The position numbers and the translations under genes are program-made. The notes beneath the pieces are model-generated. The model saw only the letters and a program-made list of their open reading frames with translations. It was not told the DNA's origin and did no database searches. Shown piece by piece: positions 24,694 through 36,618 of a stretch of 64,000 nt of DNA. Source of the DNA: Marsupella aquatica (Eukaryota; Marchantiophyta); NCBI GenBank assembly GCA_973895155.1, contig OZ316892.1, positions 2,294,001 to 2,358,000 on the forward strand, in the 5' to 3' direction. Position 1 is the stretch's first letter. Every line of letters begins with the position of its first letter.

Positions 24694-27600
24694 AGCCAGG
24701 GGTATGCCCTGTGCACGTCATCTAGGAGAGCAGATGATGTGTGGATTCTTGATTGTGCTTGCTCTTTTCATATTTGTTACATTCGTGAGTTTTTCAATTC
24801 TTACTCTGTTTCAAACGGTTCAGTTCTGATGGAAAATGATCACTCCTGTCAAATTGAGGGAATTGGGTCTGTGAAAATTCAAATGTTTGATGGCGTTGTG
24901 CGCACAGTGTCCGAAGTCAGGTATGTACCTGGCATGCGTAAGAATCTGATTTCACTCGGTGTGTTGGATTCAAATGGTCATCAATGGAGCGTTATTGATG
25001 ATGAACTTCAAGTCAGGTCGGGAGAGTCAGTGATTTTGAAGGGGAGCAGACAAAATAATTTGTATGTGTTATAGGGCAATACTGTATGTGGAGAGGCCAA
25101 TGTAACCAAGTCTCACGAGGAGATGACTCAACTGTGGCATTCACGGCTAGGCCACATGAGTGAGAAGGGTTTGGCTATCTTACGGAAGAATGGACTCATT
25201 TTTGATTTGCAATAGTGTAAATTAGAGTTCTGTGAGCATTGTATTCTTGGAAAGCAGCATCGTCGTGCTTTTGGTGTTGGAACTCATCGTTCCAAAGCGG
25301 TTCTTGAGTACATACATAGTGACGTGTGGGGTCCATCCCCGACTCCCTCACACTGTGGAAAGTTATACTATGTATCATTTATTGATGATTACTCAAGATT
25401 TGTGTGAATTTATTTCATGACGCATAAGTCTGATGTCTTGTCCATTTTTAAGAAGTGGAAGGCCCAGGTGGAGAATAAGACTGGAAACACGATCAAGTGT
25501 TTGGATACAAGGGTGAAGAGTCTGAGGTCAGACAACGACGGGGAGTACACTTCAATGGAATTTGAAGAGTACTGTTCAGAATAGGGGATAACTCGTCATC
25601 TCACCATAGTTTATACTCCGCAACAGAATGGTGTCGCTGAGAGGCTCAATCGGACACTGTTGGAGCGATCACGGAGTATGTTGAGCCAATCAGGTTTACC
25701 ACAAGAATTTTGGGCAGAAGCTGTGAATACCGCAGCTTATTTGGTAAATCTTTCTCCTTCTAGTGCTATCAATTTCAAAACGCCGTTTGAGATGCGCTAT
25801 AAGCGGCAAGCAGACTATCATGGCTTGGTAGTTTTTGGAAGTGATGCATATGCTCTCACACCGAAGCAAAATAGGACCAAGTTGGATCCTACCTCCAAGA
25901 AATGTGTTTTTCTTGGGTACCAGAGTGGTGTGAAAGCCTATAGGCTATGGGATCCTATTGCCTGTAAGCTCATTGTCAGTAGGGATGTTTCCTTCAATGA
26001 ATCCAGATTATTGAAGGAGGGGGAGAATACTCAGGTCTCCCGTACTGACAAAGGAAAATTTCATATCCCGGATCTCGTTGAGGGGGAGATTGGTTATGAA
26101 GTGCATGACCGGAGAGAAGGAGTTGCTTCAATTATGGAGCTGGTTCCTGTGCCAGAGGAACCAAAGGAGTTTGTTGATGCTGGTGAGCAGCAAGTGGATG
26201 CTGTTGAGCTTCAAATTGTACCAGTAGACGCAATTCAACCGGAGTCATCGGCTAGAAGAACATCTGGTCGTACTGTACGCGCTCCTCCTAGGTATGGACA
26301 GTGGGTTGATTCATCTCAACTGCAAGAGGATGATTTTGTAGCTGATGATGAGGGTGATGCGTTAATTTTGGAAGAAGGGAATAATTCCACAGGAGGTGGA
26401 TCAAAGGTCTACAAGGCTAGGTTGGTAGCAAAGGGATTCACACAAGAGAAAGGTGTGGATTACAATGAGGTCTTCTCACCAGTTGCTAAGTACTCTACAA
26501 TACGACTATTGTGTGTACTTGTTGTAATGTTTGGTCTGCTGCTAGATCAGATGGATGTTGTCACAGCTTTCCTCTATGGCACATTGGAAGAGGTGATCTT
26601 CATGAGACAACCGCTAGGTTTTGTGAAGAGAGGACAGGAGGAATTGGTTTGCAGATTACTGAAATCCTTGTATGGGTTGAAGCAGTCACCAAGACAGTGG
26701 AACAAGCGGTTTGACGATTGGATTCGGTCACAAGGTTTTCACAGAAGTGTATTTGACCCTTGTGTGTATTTGAAACCGGTGAAGAATGTTGTCTTTGGGT
26801 TCATTGTTTTAGTACTTTATGTGGATGACATACTAATTGCAGCCAAGGATAGGTCTGAGATTGTTAAGCTCAAGGCACTGCTTAGTGCAGAGTTTAAGAT
26901 GAAGGACTTAGGGCCAGCTAAGAGGATTTTGGGTATGAAGATCACTAGGGACTTGGAGGCTGGCAAGCTATGGTTGACGCAGAGCAGTTATGCGAGGAAG
27001 GTAATTGCAAGGTTCAACATGGGGAATAGCAAGCCAGTAAGTACCCCGTTGGCTCCACACTTCAAGTTATCATCAGCGTTCTGTCCTACGGATGACACAG
27101 AGAAGGGGTTGATGTCAAAGGTTCCGTATGACAAGGCAGTGGGGAGTCTCATGTATTTGATGACTTGCACTAGACCTGATCTTGCCATGGCTATGGGCAA
27201 GGTGAGCAGGTACATGTCGAATCGAGGAAAGGTACACTGGGAAGCAGTGAAGTGGATTATCAGGTACTTGAAGGGTACCGTGGATCATGGTCTTTTATTT
27301 GATGCGAATGCAAAGAATGCTAGATCATTGATTGGCTATGTAGATTCTGACTATGGACAAGATTTGGACCGAAGGAGATCAACAACAGGATACGTGTTCA
27401 CACTTGGCGGTGGATGCATAAGTTGGAGGTCTACTTTGTAGAAGTGTATTGCTCAGTCTATTACAGAAGCGGAGTATGTTGCAGCTGCGAAAGCAGCAAA
27501 GGAAGCGATTTGGTTGGATAGACTTATCACTGAAATGGGATTGCCACAGGGGAATGTGAAGCTCCATTGTGATAGTCAAAGTGCGCTCCACCTTGCTGTG

Positions 27601-27801
27601 AACCAGGTGATGGACAGCAGAGTGAAGCACATTGACGTCAGGCACCATTTTATCAGGCAGGCTGTGTCTGATAATTTGTTTGAGCTAGTCAAGATTGATG
27701 GTAAACTCAACCCGGCTGACGCATTTACCAAAATGATTCCTTTGGAGAGTTTCTCTAGACACCGTGACGTATTGCAGGTTTTGCAATTGCATCACAAGTA
27801 G
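24694..27801 (+). pseudogene. pol: copia pol (protease, integrase, reverse transcriptase, RNase H), five internal stops
   Basis: One frame carries all pol domains. Protease starts at WILDCACSFH, with Cys where the family has Ser or Gly after the catalytic Asp. Integrase has the zinc-binding WHSRLGHM and CEHCILGKQ, then the catalytic Asp, Asp and Glu in HSDVWG, RSDNDGEY and NGVAERLNR. Reverse transcriptase has YKARLVAKGFTQEKGVDYNE and the catalytic YVDD at about 26818. RNase H has DSDYGQDLD, EAEY and CDSQSA. Stops interrupt it at 25072 (TAG), 25213 (TAG), 25405 (TGA), 25582 (TAG) and 27439 (TAG); the natural end is TAG 27799-27801. At least two TAGs stand where copia families usually have Gln. 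About 60-70 residues that normally precede YKARLVAKG appear to be absent near 26370-26400. The longest open piece is 593 codons from 25660. Confidence 0.92.
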
Positions 27802-27980
27802 AGTTTTCTTAACATTCATTGTAATTACTGATATATGCTCTTCCTCATTCCTATGTATTAGGCTACGGCTTAGTTCTGGTTTGCTCTAGTTAGAGAGGGA
27901 AACCGGTTTGGTTTTTGTCCAGAACTTCCCGCTGAGGGATCATATACATTGGCAGTATTACTCTCCCCTAGACCAGAGTC

Positions 27981-27991
27981 AAGGGGAAGAT
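27981..27991 (+). other. Polypurine tract
   Basis: AAGGGGAAGA(T) lies immediately before the 3' LTR, the expected site for plus-strand priming in reverse transcription. Confidence 0.85.
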
Positions 27992-28395
27992 TGTTGGGTA
28001 TTTACTCTTTACATCTAGGTTAGGTATGACGTGGTTGGTACAACAACGTGGGTTGGTACAACTACGTGGTTAGGTACAACTACGTGATTAGGTACAACTA
28101 TGTGGTTAGGTACAACTACGTGATTAGGTATAACTAAGTTGCACACTATATCATAAGAGGCATGTGTGCTTGGAGAGGTAGAACCAAGGCTCATTGTTAT
28201 GGAGCCACTTGAGAGATAAGGAGAGCTTACACTATGGAGACTCGGTATAGCCGACGGGCTTAGAGTTCAGTAAAGCTCTCTTGTGTGTTCCCGTGGACGT
28301 AGCCTCAAGGAGGTGAACCACGTATCTCTTGTGTCGACTATTGTGCGTTGGATGGTTCATGGGCTTGCCGTTGCGATCGTCGTCTATGCTCAACA
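27992..28395 (+). repeat. 3' LTR of the copia element
   Basis: A 404-bp LTR nearly identical to 22098-22500, preceded by a purine-rich tract and followed directly by the CTTAG target duplication. It keeps all six 18-bp units, starting at 28037. Confidence 0.96.
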
Positions 28396-28400
28396 CTTAG

Positions 28401-29380
28401 AAGACATTTAATTATGTCTTATGTGGCATACTAATCAGACAAATGTGGGCTATCTTTGCCTATTTTTTATTCTTGACCCCATGCTCCATTGGTACTAAGA
28501 TTTTGCCACAGTATATGGTCACCATGTCTATTCTATGAGCTCTAAAACTTTCAACTTTTAAATCAAGTACAAATGAAAGTAAAAAATGCTGGACCCTGCT
28601 CTAAGTTTTGAATTCAGCATATATAACATCAGAAAATGTCAATTTGGCTTAGGCAAGGTCGGCTGGGGTTAGATCTGCTTAGGTCAGGTCAACTTAAGGT
28701 CACCTTAGATAAAGCAGCTCAAGTGAAATCATCTTAGGTAAATCACCCTAAGAAGAGAGTTGTGTATAGTGTGGCAAACTGATCATTGGCTATCTTTGTC
28801 TCCCGCTTTGTCTATTTTATATATCTTTGAATGTACATTTTGATGTCTCAACTTCAAGTTCCAATGGTGCTCAGCTTTTACCAGAGTATACGGCTATGTC
28901 TATACTATTAGATAGTAAACTCACACCTTTTTTATCCAATAGAAATGAAATAAAAAATGCACAACGTTGGTAAGAATTTTGAAGTTAGCTTAGATAGATT
29001 AGGTTGGCAAAGGTCAACTTGGCTTAGACAAGGTTTTTTCTGGTCAGATTGGCTCAGTTGAGGTCAGCTCAGGTCTGATCTGCCTGTGTCAACTTGGCTT
29101 AAGGTCGGCTTAGGTAAATTTGCTTAGAAGGCATTTGTGTCACAATATGTGTGTTCAGTGGAAAACTAATCATTGACTAGCTTTGCGTTTGCCTTATTCT
29201 TAACTTTTACCTTCATTGGTACATACTAAGATTTTATTAAAATAGACCACCATGTCTATTCTGTAAGTGATAAACTTGGAGTTATTTCTATCCATTGCAA
29301 TAGAAATGAATTTAAAAAACACAAAAATGATCTAAATGATGAAGTTGGCTTAGTCAGCTTCAGTGCACAAGCAAGTTTTG
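28401..29380 (+). repeat. Tandem repeat array of about 360 bp, three copies
   Basis: Three diverged tandem copies, anchored by ATGTCTA at 28524, 28895 and 29252 (spacing about 372 and 356 bp). Each has a stretch rich in GCTTAGGTCA-like words, then TAGAAGnCATTT, then a C/T-rich part, then GAAATGAAnnTAAAAAATGC. A partial further copy lies left of the copia element at about 22058-22097, so the element inserted inside the array at one of the GCTTAG words. Confidence 0.75.
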
Positions 29381-29927
29381 CTTGATTGGTGGGGAATCAC
29401 ACTCCTGCAATCCATTTAGAGTCTTCCTAAGAAAAGTTCTGAAGAGTTGCACACAAGGACATCCAACAAGTTGTAACTTAAAGCCAACTAACACATCATT
29501 TGAATTTTTTCATAGTTACCCTCATCCCTCAAGAAGCCCAAGAAGGAGCCTGTCCCAAACATGTAACACTACTACAAATACTGTAGATAAGTCCAACCTG
29601 ATTTGAAGGTTCTCATGTGCCCTTGTTGTGTAGTGCATCCTTAGATCAACTACAGGCTTCAGGGGCACCAAAAAGAATGGAATTGGATACTTTGTCACTA
29701 TTTTATGTTAAGTCATTATAATCCCACTATTTGCACTCTTGATTAACCAAAGTAACTCTGGCTAGCTAGTTGGAATGATCCAATGGTGGAACCATTGAGT
29801 GTTGCAAGGACTTGAGGGTAAAATATTAGTTGAGGTTTAGTTTTGGTAATGTTATATAATTCCTATCATCAACCATTAAGGGCTCTTCAGGACATATTTG
29901 AAGTTTTGGGTGATTGGTTGTAATGCA

Positions 29928-30190
29928 AAACTAGCTCAATACCTGTGCATTACACCAGAGATATTGTTATGCAAATTGAAGATGTTCTAGTGTAAAAGAT
30001 GTCATTACCCAAAAGATGACATTACATAAAAGATGACATTACATAAAAGATGATATTGCATAAAAGATGTCCTTGTGCAAAAGATGTACAAAATATATCA
30101 TTGCAGAAAGTATGCTGTTATGCAAAGGATGTTACAGTGGAATAAAAGATATAGGTATGTAAAAGAATGTGTTGCATAAAAATTATCATT
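29928..30190 (+). repeat. Minisatellite-bearing repeat, family member 1
   Basis: Begins with the leader ACTAGCTCAATACCTGTG, then degenerate units of about 17-20 bp based on TAAAAGATGTCATTA. Similar arrays with the same leader occur at 34029 and 55174. Confidence 0.7.
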
Positions 30191-30811
30191 GCGTTCCCCT
30201 TTTCTCATCCATTGAGCTTTGAAGGCCGTGTCTTCCCATCCATGTGCCTCCCACTTTCTCCTTGATCATCGCCCCTCTTTTTTTCCAATCTCTTTGACCC
30301 CTTCCGTGTTTTGCCTCACAGTCTTTTGTTGGAATGAAAAAAGTCAAAATTTGGAAAACAACCATGATAGTGCAAAAGTCTCCTCATTTTGGTTGGGTTG
30401 TTAGTGTTGTAACATTGTTATCAGTTTGATCATTGTTGTTGTTGTCCGCGGTCCTCACTTATTTTCTTCCGACCCATAATGCATGAATAAGTAAAAGGTT
30501 TTTTTATTGGATTTTGTGAAAGACTAATAAATTTATGTGGACGAACACTCGGGCTGTTTTAATCAATTTCTGAATAAGAAGATTCTGAAAAGTCAAAAGA
30601 ATTAGTGGTTAACAAAAATGAGTGATTAAAATTTTTACTTGTGTTTAATGTGTTGTTGCCCCAAAATTTTGTGTGTGATATGAGACCCCCTGGGCGTAAG
30701 GCTCTCGAGATTATTGTTGTGAAAGTGTTGCTATTGGGGAGAGAAAAGGTTTGTGCATGGGCACGTGCGGCGGGTGTCCATGTATGGTCACGCAATATGA
30801 GGGAGTGTTTT

Positions 30812-30849
30812 TTTATTTAATTTAATTTATTTTATTTTATTTTATTTGT
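30812..30849 (+). repeat. (TTTTA) microsatellite
   Basis: An imperfect run of TTTAA and TTTTA units of about 38 bp. Confidence 0.85.
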
Positions 30850-30850
30850 A

Positions 30851-33804
30851 GGTGACTGTTAATATGTATATTTAAATAATAGTCTAGATATTCAGATTTT
30901 TCCAAAATTTCCAAAATTTATTTTAATTTTCGTTTTGGGCAGATGCGAGCAGGCATTGTGACAGACATTTGAGGTGTGAGGAGAGTCTAGGCAGATCTGA
31001 TGGTACCTAAAAAATCCATTTTTGATAAAGGGCTAGGATTGACTTTTTTTTTCCTTATTTTGTACCCTCATTCCATTATGACATGGTTAAGAAAAATGAG
31101 GGACATGCATCTATTTTTTGGTATGACATGATCTAATATTCTAATACAATCTGACACGGGTTCTCATTTTTGTCCCACATGATTCTCTGCATACAAGTGT
31201 CCCCTCATGCAAGGAATACACAAATGTTCCCACAAACAAGAAATCTAGATGCTCCAATTAGAAACATCCAATGGCTGAGAATCAAATATTCACTTTTGTC
31301 CCACATGAGTGTTCACACAAGTGCTCACACATGGAAAGAATCTAGATGGTTCAATTAGATGGATCCAATGATTTAGAATTTATGGGATGATGTGGATTTT
31401 TCACAGAATTTTCACAATTACAAGAATCTCTAACTAGACCCATAATGATTATATAGTAGTATAGTACTATTTCTTGTTTAATTTTGCCCATCTGTGTGTT
31501 TTGTCCACTTAACTTTTCTGTTTTATTAGTAATAGAGGTTTCACTTTACACATAAGACTTCAAAAATAGCTTTGCATTGCGTTTTATTAGTAAGATTTGT
31601 AAATATAATAAAAAAATTAACAGTAATAGTTAAATATTAATATATTTAATAGTTACATACATATGTAAAAACTATTAATAACTAGCTTGCCAAAGTTTTA
31701 GCTAGATTACAAGCTTCGAAAGCCTCTCAATTAGCCTTTTTATTTTATTGTGAAAGATTCCCAGTATCTTTCCCTTATACTAGGTGACCATTAGCTAGAG
31801 TAGTTTACTCATGTAGACAAAGATCATTCTGCATACATTTGACAGTTATAGTGCGACGGTTCAAATTTAATTTAGGAATATGACAAAAGTAAATGTTCCT
31901 AACATCTTTTCTTTGTAAGGGTAACATTAGCTAGAGTAGTTCCGGTCAGATGTTAATTTAATATAAATAGAAAATATTCATAGCATCATTTCGTCATACT
32001 AGATGATAATTATTAGGTAGAGTGGCTACTTACCTAGCCAAAGACCATTTGCCTAAAATTTAATGTTATAATTAAATTAAGAAAAACAAGAACATTCTTA
32101 GCATGTTTTCTTCACAAGGTTAATACCCATTATCTGTAGTAGTTTAGCCAATCAGCCATCATTCTGCCAGAATTTGACTTTACAATCTATCCATCATAAA
32201 TGAAGAAAGGACTTAACAGGACCCCTCCGGCATGTCGTGGACTTAACCAGACCCTTGTGAGCAAGATACCATCAAGACCTGGGCAAGATGGGCAGTCACA
32301 GGGGTTATGTTAAGTCTTCATGGCATCTTGCTGGACTGTCAAGTCCAGGAGATGCCGTTCCTACTAAGTCTTTTCTTGAATTAACTAGTAAAATTAGAAT
32401 TTCTAGCAACTTTTCCACCCAATGTGACATAGGTCACTGTGGCCCAAGAGAAAGAGCCTTTAAAAAATGCCCTCTCTTGTGTCTCATTATAAGACATGTG
32501 AGAATTTGCCCAATTCTCATTCATTTGCGCTAACCTTGCATAAATTGAAGCCCTGATGGATTTCCATGGATTTCTCATTCATTTGCCTACACACTTGGAT
32601 GTGCTTTAGCAACCTTGATGGACAAAAGCAAAACTCCCTTTCCTGTTCACATGATACAGATTACATAGTAGAGTGAAATGTGAGGGAAAACATAACACTC
32701 ATCCTTGAAAATGTGTACATATATGAATGCTTAATGAAGACTGACCGTACAGTTGGAAAAATCTTTCCAAGACACTTCTAATGAGCCCACAATAGCCTTT
32801 TATGTGGCATATCCAGGTACAATTACATGTCTAGATTTGCTTATCAAAATCTTTCAAAAACATGTCGTGACATATAGTATCATAGACATAGTGTATCGAA
32901 AACATACAAATCACCGACAATGCACATGTGCAAGCCGCTAGCAACCAACATGCATAGAAAAAGTCTCATCATATTCACAAGTGCCAAGAAAAAGCAAATG
33001 AGGTGGTATCTACGTAGTGGAGGTGTAAACCTCTGTATATAAAAGGCGTAGGAGAAACAATTTACGTACTGAAATCAAATCAAAAACCGACAGGATGCCA
33101 AGATCGGCCGGGAGCATCTAATGAATCATTGTGTGAATCCCGTGTAAGGAACCGACAAGCACTGTCTGAGCTCTGTCAACAGTGATTCAAGAAGAACTGA
33201 AAAATGGCAAAGAAGACATGCCCTAAGTAAGCCAAGTCTTGGCGTCACACTAACAAGCGCATTTGCTTCAAGAATGCCTTGAAGTTGCTATAAGAACATG
33301 TCACTAACTGAAGCAGTGGCCCTAACTATATACCTGGTGGGCATGCGAGGGACATGCCGATGTGCATAAGAGGCAATGTCCCTCGGCATGACAAACAATT
33401 GCAAGAGTGTATAACAAGTCCCAGAGTAATCTTTGAAAATTTAGAACTCTCTCAATTCTTCATGAAGGTTAGCTATATTAGAGTAGTGTGAAAGACCTTT
33501 CCAAGCCGCTTTAATGAACCTAAGAGTAGATTTTTTTGATGCATACAAAGGGAGAATGAAGGTTACAATTCAGAAAGAGTGCGAGCAGTGTGTCAGTGTA
33601 AAGGGTGTCACCGTCCATGGGATTGTATGGTCCACAAGCTTGGTCCATCCGGCCCTTTTTTTTTTTACCTTGCATGACATTTCATTCAACTCTCCTAAAG
33701 TGCAGTATTTTTGAAATTTTGAGTGTGATCAAAGTCTTCTATAGATTATATATAGTAGGTTCAAATTGTGTTTTGCCGTAGCTTTATCTCTTCTACATGA
33801 TGTT
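30851..33804. other. Intergenic, no gene seen
   Basis: AT-rich DNA with short frames. A good TATATAAAA motif at 33036 is followed only by short frames, so I do not call a gene from it. Confidence 0.55.
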
Positions 33805-34020
33805 GGCAAGGGTACCCCTTTGTATGTCTTGAGCACTCACCTCCTGGCATGTGTCTTCTAACTAACCCTTTAATGTTGGTGGATTTTAGCTATTCTCTTA
33901 TCTTGCATTTGAAAAATGAAGAAGGGAAACATGAGGCCAGGCAAACCCTCAGTTAATTTTGTCTCCGGCATTTGCTCTAGCTACCACTACAAAGGAAGAA
34001 TTTAAAAATTCTGGTATTAA
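33805..34020 (+). repeat. Dispersed repeat module A, copy 1
   Basis: About 215 bp alignable to 52720-52950 in the same orientation. Shared words include GGTACCCCTTT, CACCTCCT, TTTTAG(C) with TGGTG(G/A)ATTTTAGC, and AAAGAAGAAT ... AAATTCTGG at the right end. No coding sense. Confidence 0.65.
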
Positions 34021-34028
34021 TATGGTCA

Positions 34029-34330
34029 AACTAGCTCAATACATGTGTGTTGCACAAAAAAAATTATTCCACAAAACCATGTTGTGACATCAAAGATATT
34101 GCTGAGTAAAATGACGTTGTTGTGTCAAAGATTTCATTAAAGAAAAATATGTCGTTACGTCAAAGATATTGTTAAGTAAAAAGACATCATTAGTAAAAGA
34201 TGTTGTGAAGTAAAAAATGTGGTTAAATACAAATATCTTTAGTGTAATGTCATTAATTCACATAATATCTGTTGTTAACCAAAAGATAGAGTCAGGTAAA
34301 AGACGTTGAGATGAAAGAAAACATTCAATA
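34029..34330 (+). repeat. Minisatellite-bearing repeat, family member 2
   Basis: Leader ACTAGCTCAATACATGTG followed by units such as CAAAGATATTG(C/T)TAAGTAAAA. It directly follows module A (33805-34020). Confidence 0.7.
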
Positions 34331-34513
34331 AATGATGTTGTTGAGCAAAACATGTAATTGGAATTGGAACCCAAATGAGGAGTTGAGCTAGGGCCTGAGA
34401 TGGCTGACCTGATACTGCCCTTTTGGGTGCACTTGGACCTGAGCCCCAACGGTGGTCCCTCACTGGCTGTAGCAACTGCACTCCAAGAGTGAGGCACGAG
34501 GAGTTGAGTGAGT

Positions 34514-34990
34514 TGGGCAAGGGCAGGCTAGGTTTAACCTGACGGGCAAGTTGACGGTGTGCCAAGCATGTAAAACTGTCAAATGACAGCCAAAAAATGT
34601 GCAATTTGATGCATGTTCCGTCTGATTCCCCTGTACTCTCCTGGACTCCCCCGGACCCCAGCTTGACCCAGCCGGAACCCCAGCCCCATCCCACCCGAAC
34701 CCGGCCCGGACTTCCCCGGACCCAACCCCGGCCCAACCAAACCCGACCAACTGAACCCAGCCCGGACTCCCCCGTACCCCAGCTGGACCCACCCCAACCT
34801 GGCGAGACCCCACCCGGCCAGGACCTCACCCGAACCCCTCCCAAACCCGGCCCGAATACTTTTAACACTGGGCCTGAATCCGGCCCGACCCTGCCACCCG
34901 GACCCAACCCCGACTACGGGAGACCGGGATGACGGTATGATGGCCTCCAACGCCCAATTTGACGGGCAAGGTCAAACCTGGAAAACAGGA
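34514..34990 (+). repeat. Dispersed repeat module C with a C-rich core, copy 1
   Basis: Flanks match 54791-55060 (CCTGA(C/T)GGGCAA, AAAACTGTCAAATGA / ACAATTGTCAAATGA, ATTTGA, then GATGACGG and GGGCAAG). The core 34625-34925 is strongly C-rich on the plus strand, built from CCCGGACCC, CCCAACCC and CCCGACC-like words. It yields long stop-free frames in several phases, including apparent Gly- or Pro-rich ORFs, which are composition effects rather than genes. Confidence 0.65.
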
Positions 34991-36618
34991 GTAGGGGGGC
35001 CAAGTCACTCCGAGTGGTACTTTGGGCCATGACCACTCTGGTTAAGGCTGTCTGGTCTGGAGCCAGCAAACATTTACAGGAATAAAAAAAGCTTCTACTG
35101 CACCACTTTGTATAATTGTATCACTTTGCCATACTTCACCAGTCACCACCAGAGGTATTTGTTTGATAGACTCCCAAAATGAAACTTGTTACTTGATAGA
35201 CCCCTTAAGGTCTATCAATGGTCCAGATCTGAGATCAAAAGATCACTCAACAGTCCAAATTGAGGAAAAGTATGAAGGGGGTTGATTAAGCAATTGTTTT
35301 CCAGAAGGAGGTTTACTAAGCATATCTATGATCTATCGTCACCACCATCATGAGGAAGCAGGTCAGCTGTCTCTAACCAATCCAATCTATCTCTTTCTTC
35401 AGACTTTATTGAGTAACATTTATTGTAGTGGAGCAGTGGCACGTAGCGCCATTCCAATTTCCAAGGTGCTCCCAGCGAATGGATCACAAAAAGTTGGTGG
35501 TAGGGTGGATCACCATGCTTGACTTATCAAATTTTGGGCTTTATGTTGTGCCTAAACACATACACAAATGAGCTTGTAAGAAAGTCCAACAATGTATGCT
35601 CCAATACATCACTGCAGCTATTTAACCCCTCTTAGCTGAGTAATCAAAAGCAGGAGAAACAAGTAGAAATTTTCTGGTAATCACTAACCAAACCTAAGTT
35701 TATCTTTATTCACATGGGGATTATTTTCATTAATGAACAATGGTATCTCGTGAAGAACCTTTTCGACTCACCAATCACAAAAAGAATAAAAGTCATTTGA
35801 GTGACCAAAAGTGAATTTTTGTAACTCTGTGGAATCATATAAAGCCTGGAAAAGTGCTTCTACAGAGTTTTGTGACAGATGATAGTTCCAATTTTATGGG
35901 ATCTACCCGGGGGACCAGTTTTTGACTGATGCTGGAAGGACTCATAATAAAAAGGGTAAGGTGGGTCCTTCCACCACCAAGCAGGTCCAGAACGTGTGTC
36001 CTAAGTAAGCTCGGTCCAGGTGTACTGTATCGTCGAACTCAATTTTCTACAAGACGCAGGTTCCCTGAAAGGATGGAAGGAAGCTTCCTGGGGATGGTTC
36101 CTCTGTCTCTTTACAAGCTCGAAAAAAGAAGAACCTTATTCAGGAAGCCACAAACGACGTTCCAAGAATCCAAGATGAGTGTTCGTCCGCAGAATGAATT
36201 AATGAGAAACACCTTGTTGGAATTCTACTCATTACTCGAAGGGACCTTCGTCGGATCTTTCCGACACGATGAGCCGATGAGGATTCGACAAAAGGTCTCG
36301 AGGAGGTGGGCCTAGGCCAGCCCTCCAGTCAGTCGATCGATCCCCACCACGGGAAGAGAGGCTTACCGTAGATCCTCGTAGTTATGGTGGGTAGTGTAGA
36401 ATTACCAGGAACGGTGGTGATGCGTATTTGTGGGGTGAGATGCTGGGCCGTACGAACCGTATACTTCGTAAGCTATGGTAGACTTCCTAGACTGTGAATA
36501 AATCCCAAAATTAAGCCGAGGAATCATGACTTATGGTCAATGATCGAAACCAGCTGCTGCTCAGCTCCTGCTTGTGTGTGCAGCTTTAGCTCCTGTTTGT
36601 GTGTGCAACTGTCAGAGG
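34991..36618. other. Intergenic; right part is the copied PDR upstream region
   Basis: 35.0-36.0 kb shows nothing coding. From about 36,060 the sequence (GGAAGCTTCCT, GATCCCCACCACGGGA) aligns with the region from about 60,010, marking the approximate left edge of the PDR duplication. Confidence 0.6.

Larger units (their letters stand above)
22098..28395 (+). mobile_element. Ty1/copia LTR retrotransposon, full length, coding region broken
   Basis: A 6,298-bp element bounded by LTRs that begin TGTTGGG and end CTCAACA. A perfect 5-bp target duplication CTTAG lies at 22093-22097 and 28396-28400. Order is LTR, primer binding site, leader of about 1.1 kb, gag with zinc knuckle, protease, integrase, reverse transcriptase, RNase H, polypurine tract, LTR. 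Integrase before reverse transcriptase marks it as Ty1/copia (Pseudoviridae-like), not gypsy. The frame carries one frameshift and six internal stops, and the start of the reverse transcriptase domain appears to be missing. This copy therefore cannot encode its own proteins. The LTRs differ at only about five positions, which argues for recent insertion. Confidence 0.97.

Noticed and set aside
25072-27441. Alternative genetic code with TAG read as Gln
   Set aside because: The PDR genes read normally with no internal TAG, and the element also has TGA stops and a frameshift.
34275-34950. Long overlapping Gly-rich and Pro-rich ORFs on both strands, up to 210 codons
   Set aside because: They come from the strand-biased C-rich repeat, which lacks stop codons by composition. 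Frames on both strands are open over the same bases, with no splice or domain support.
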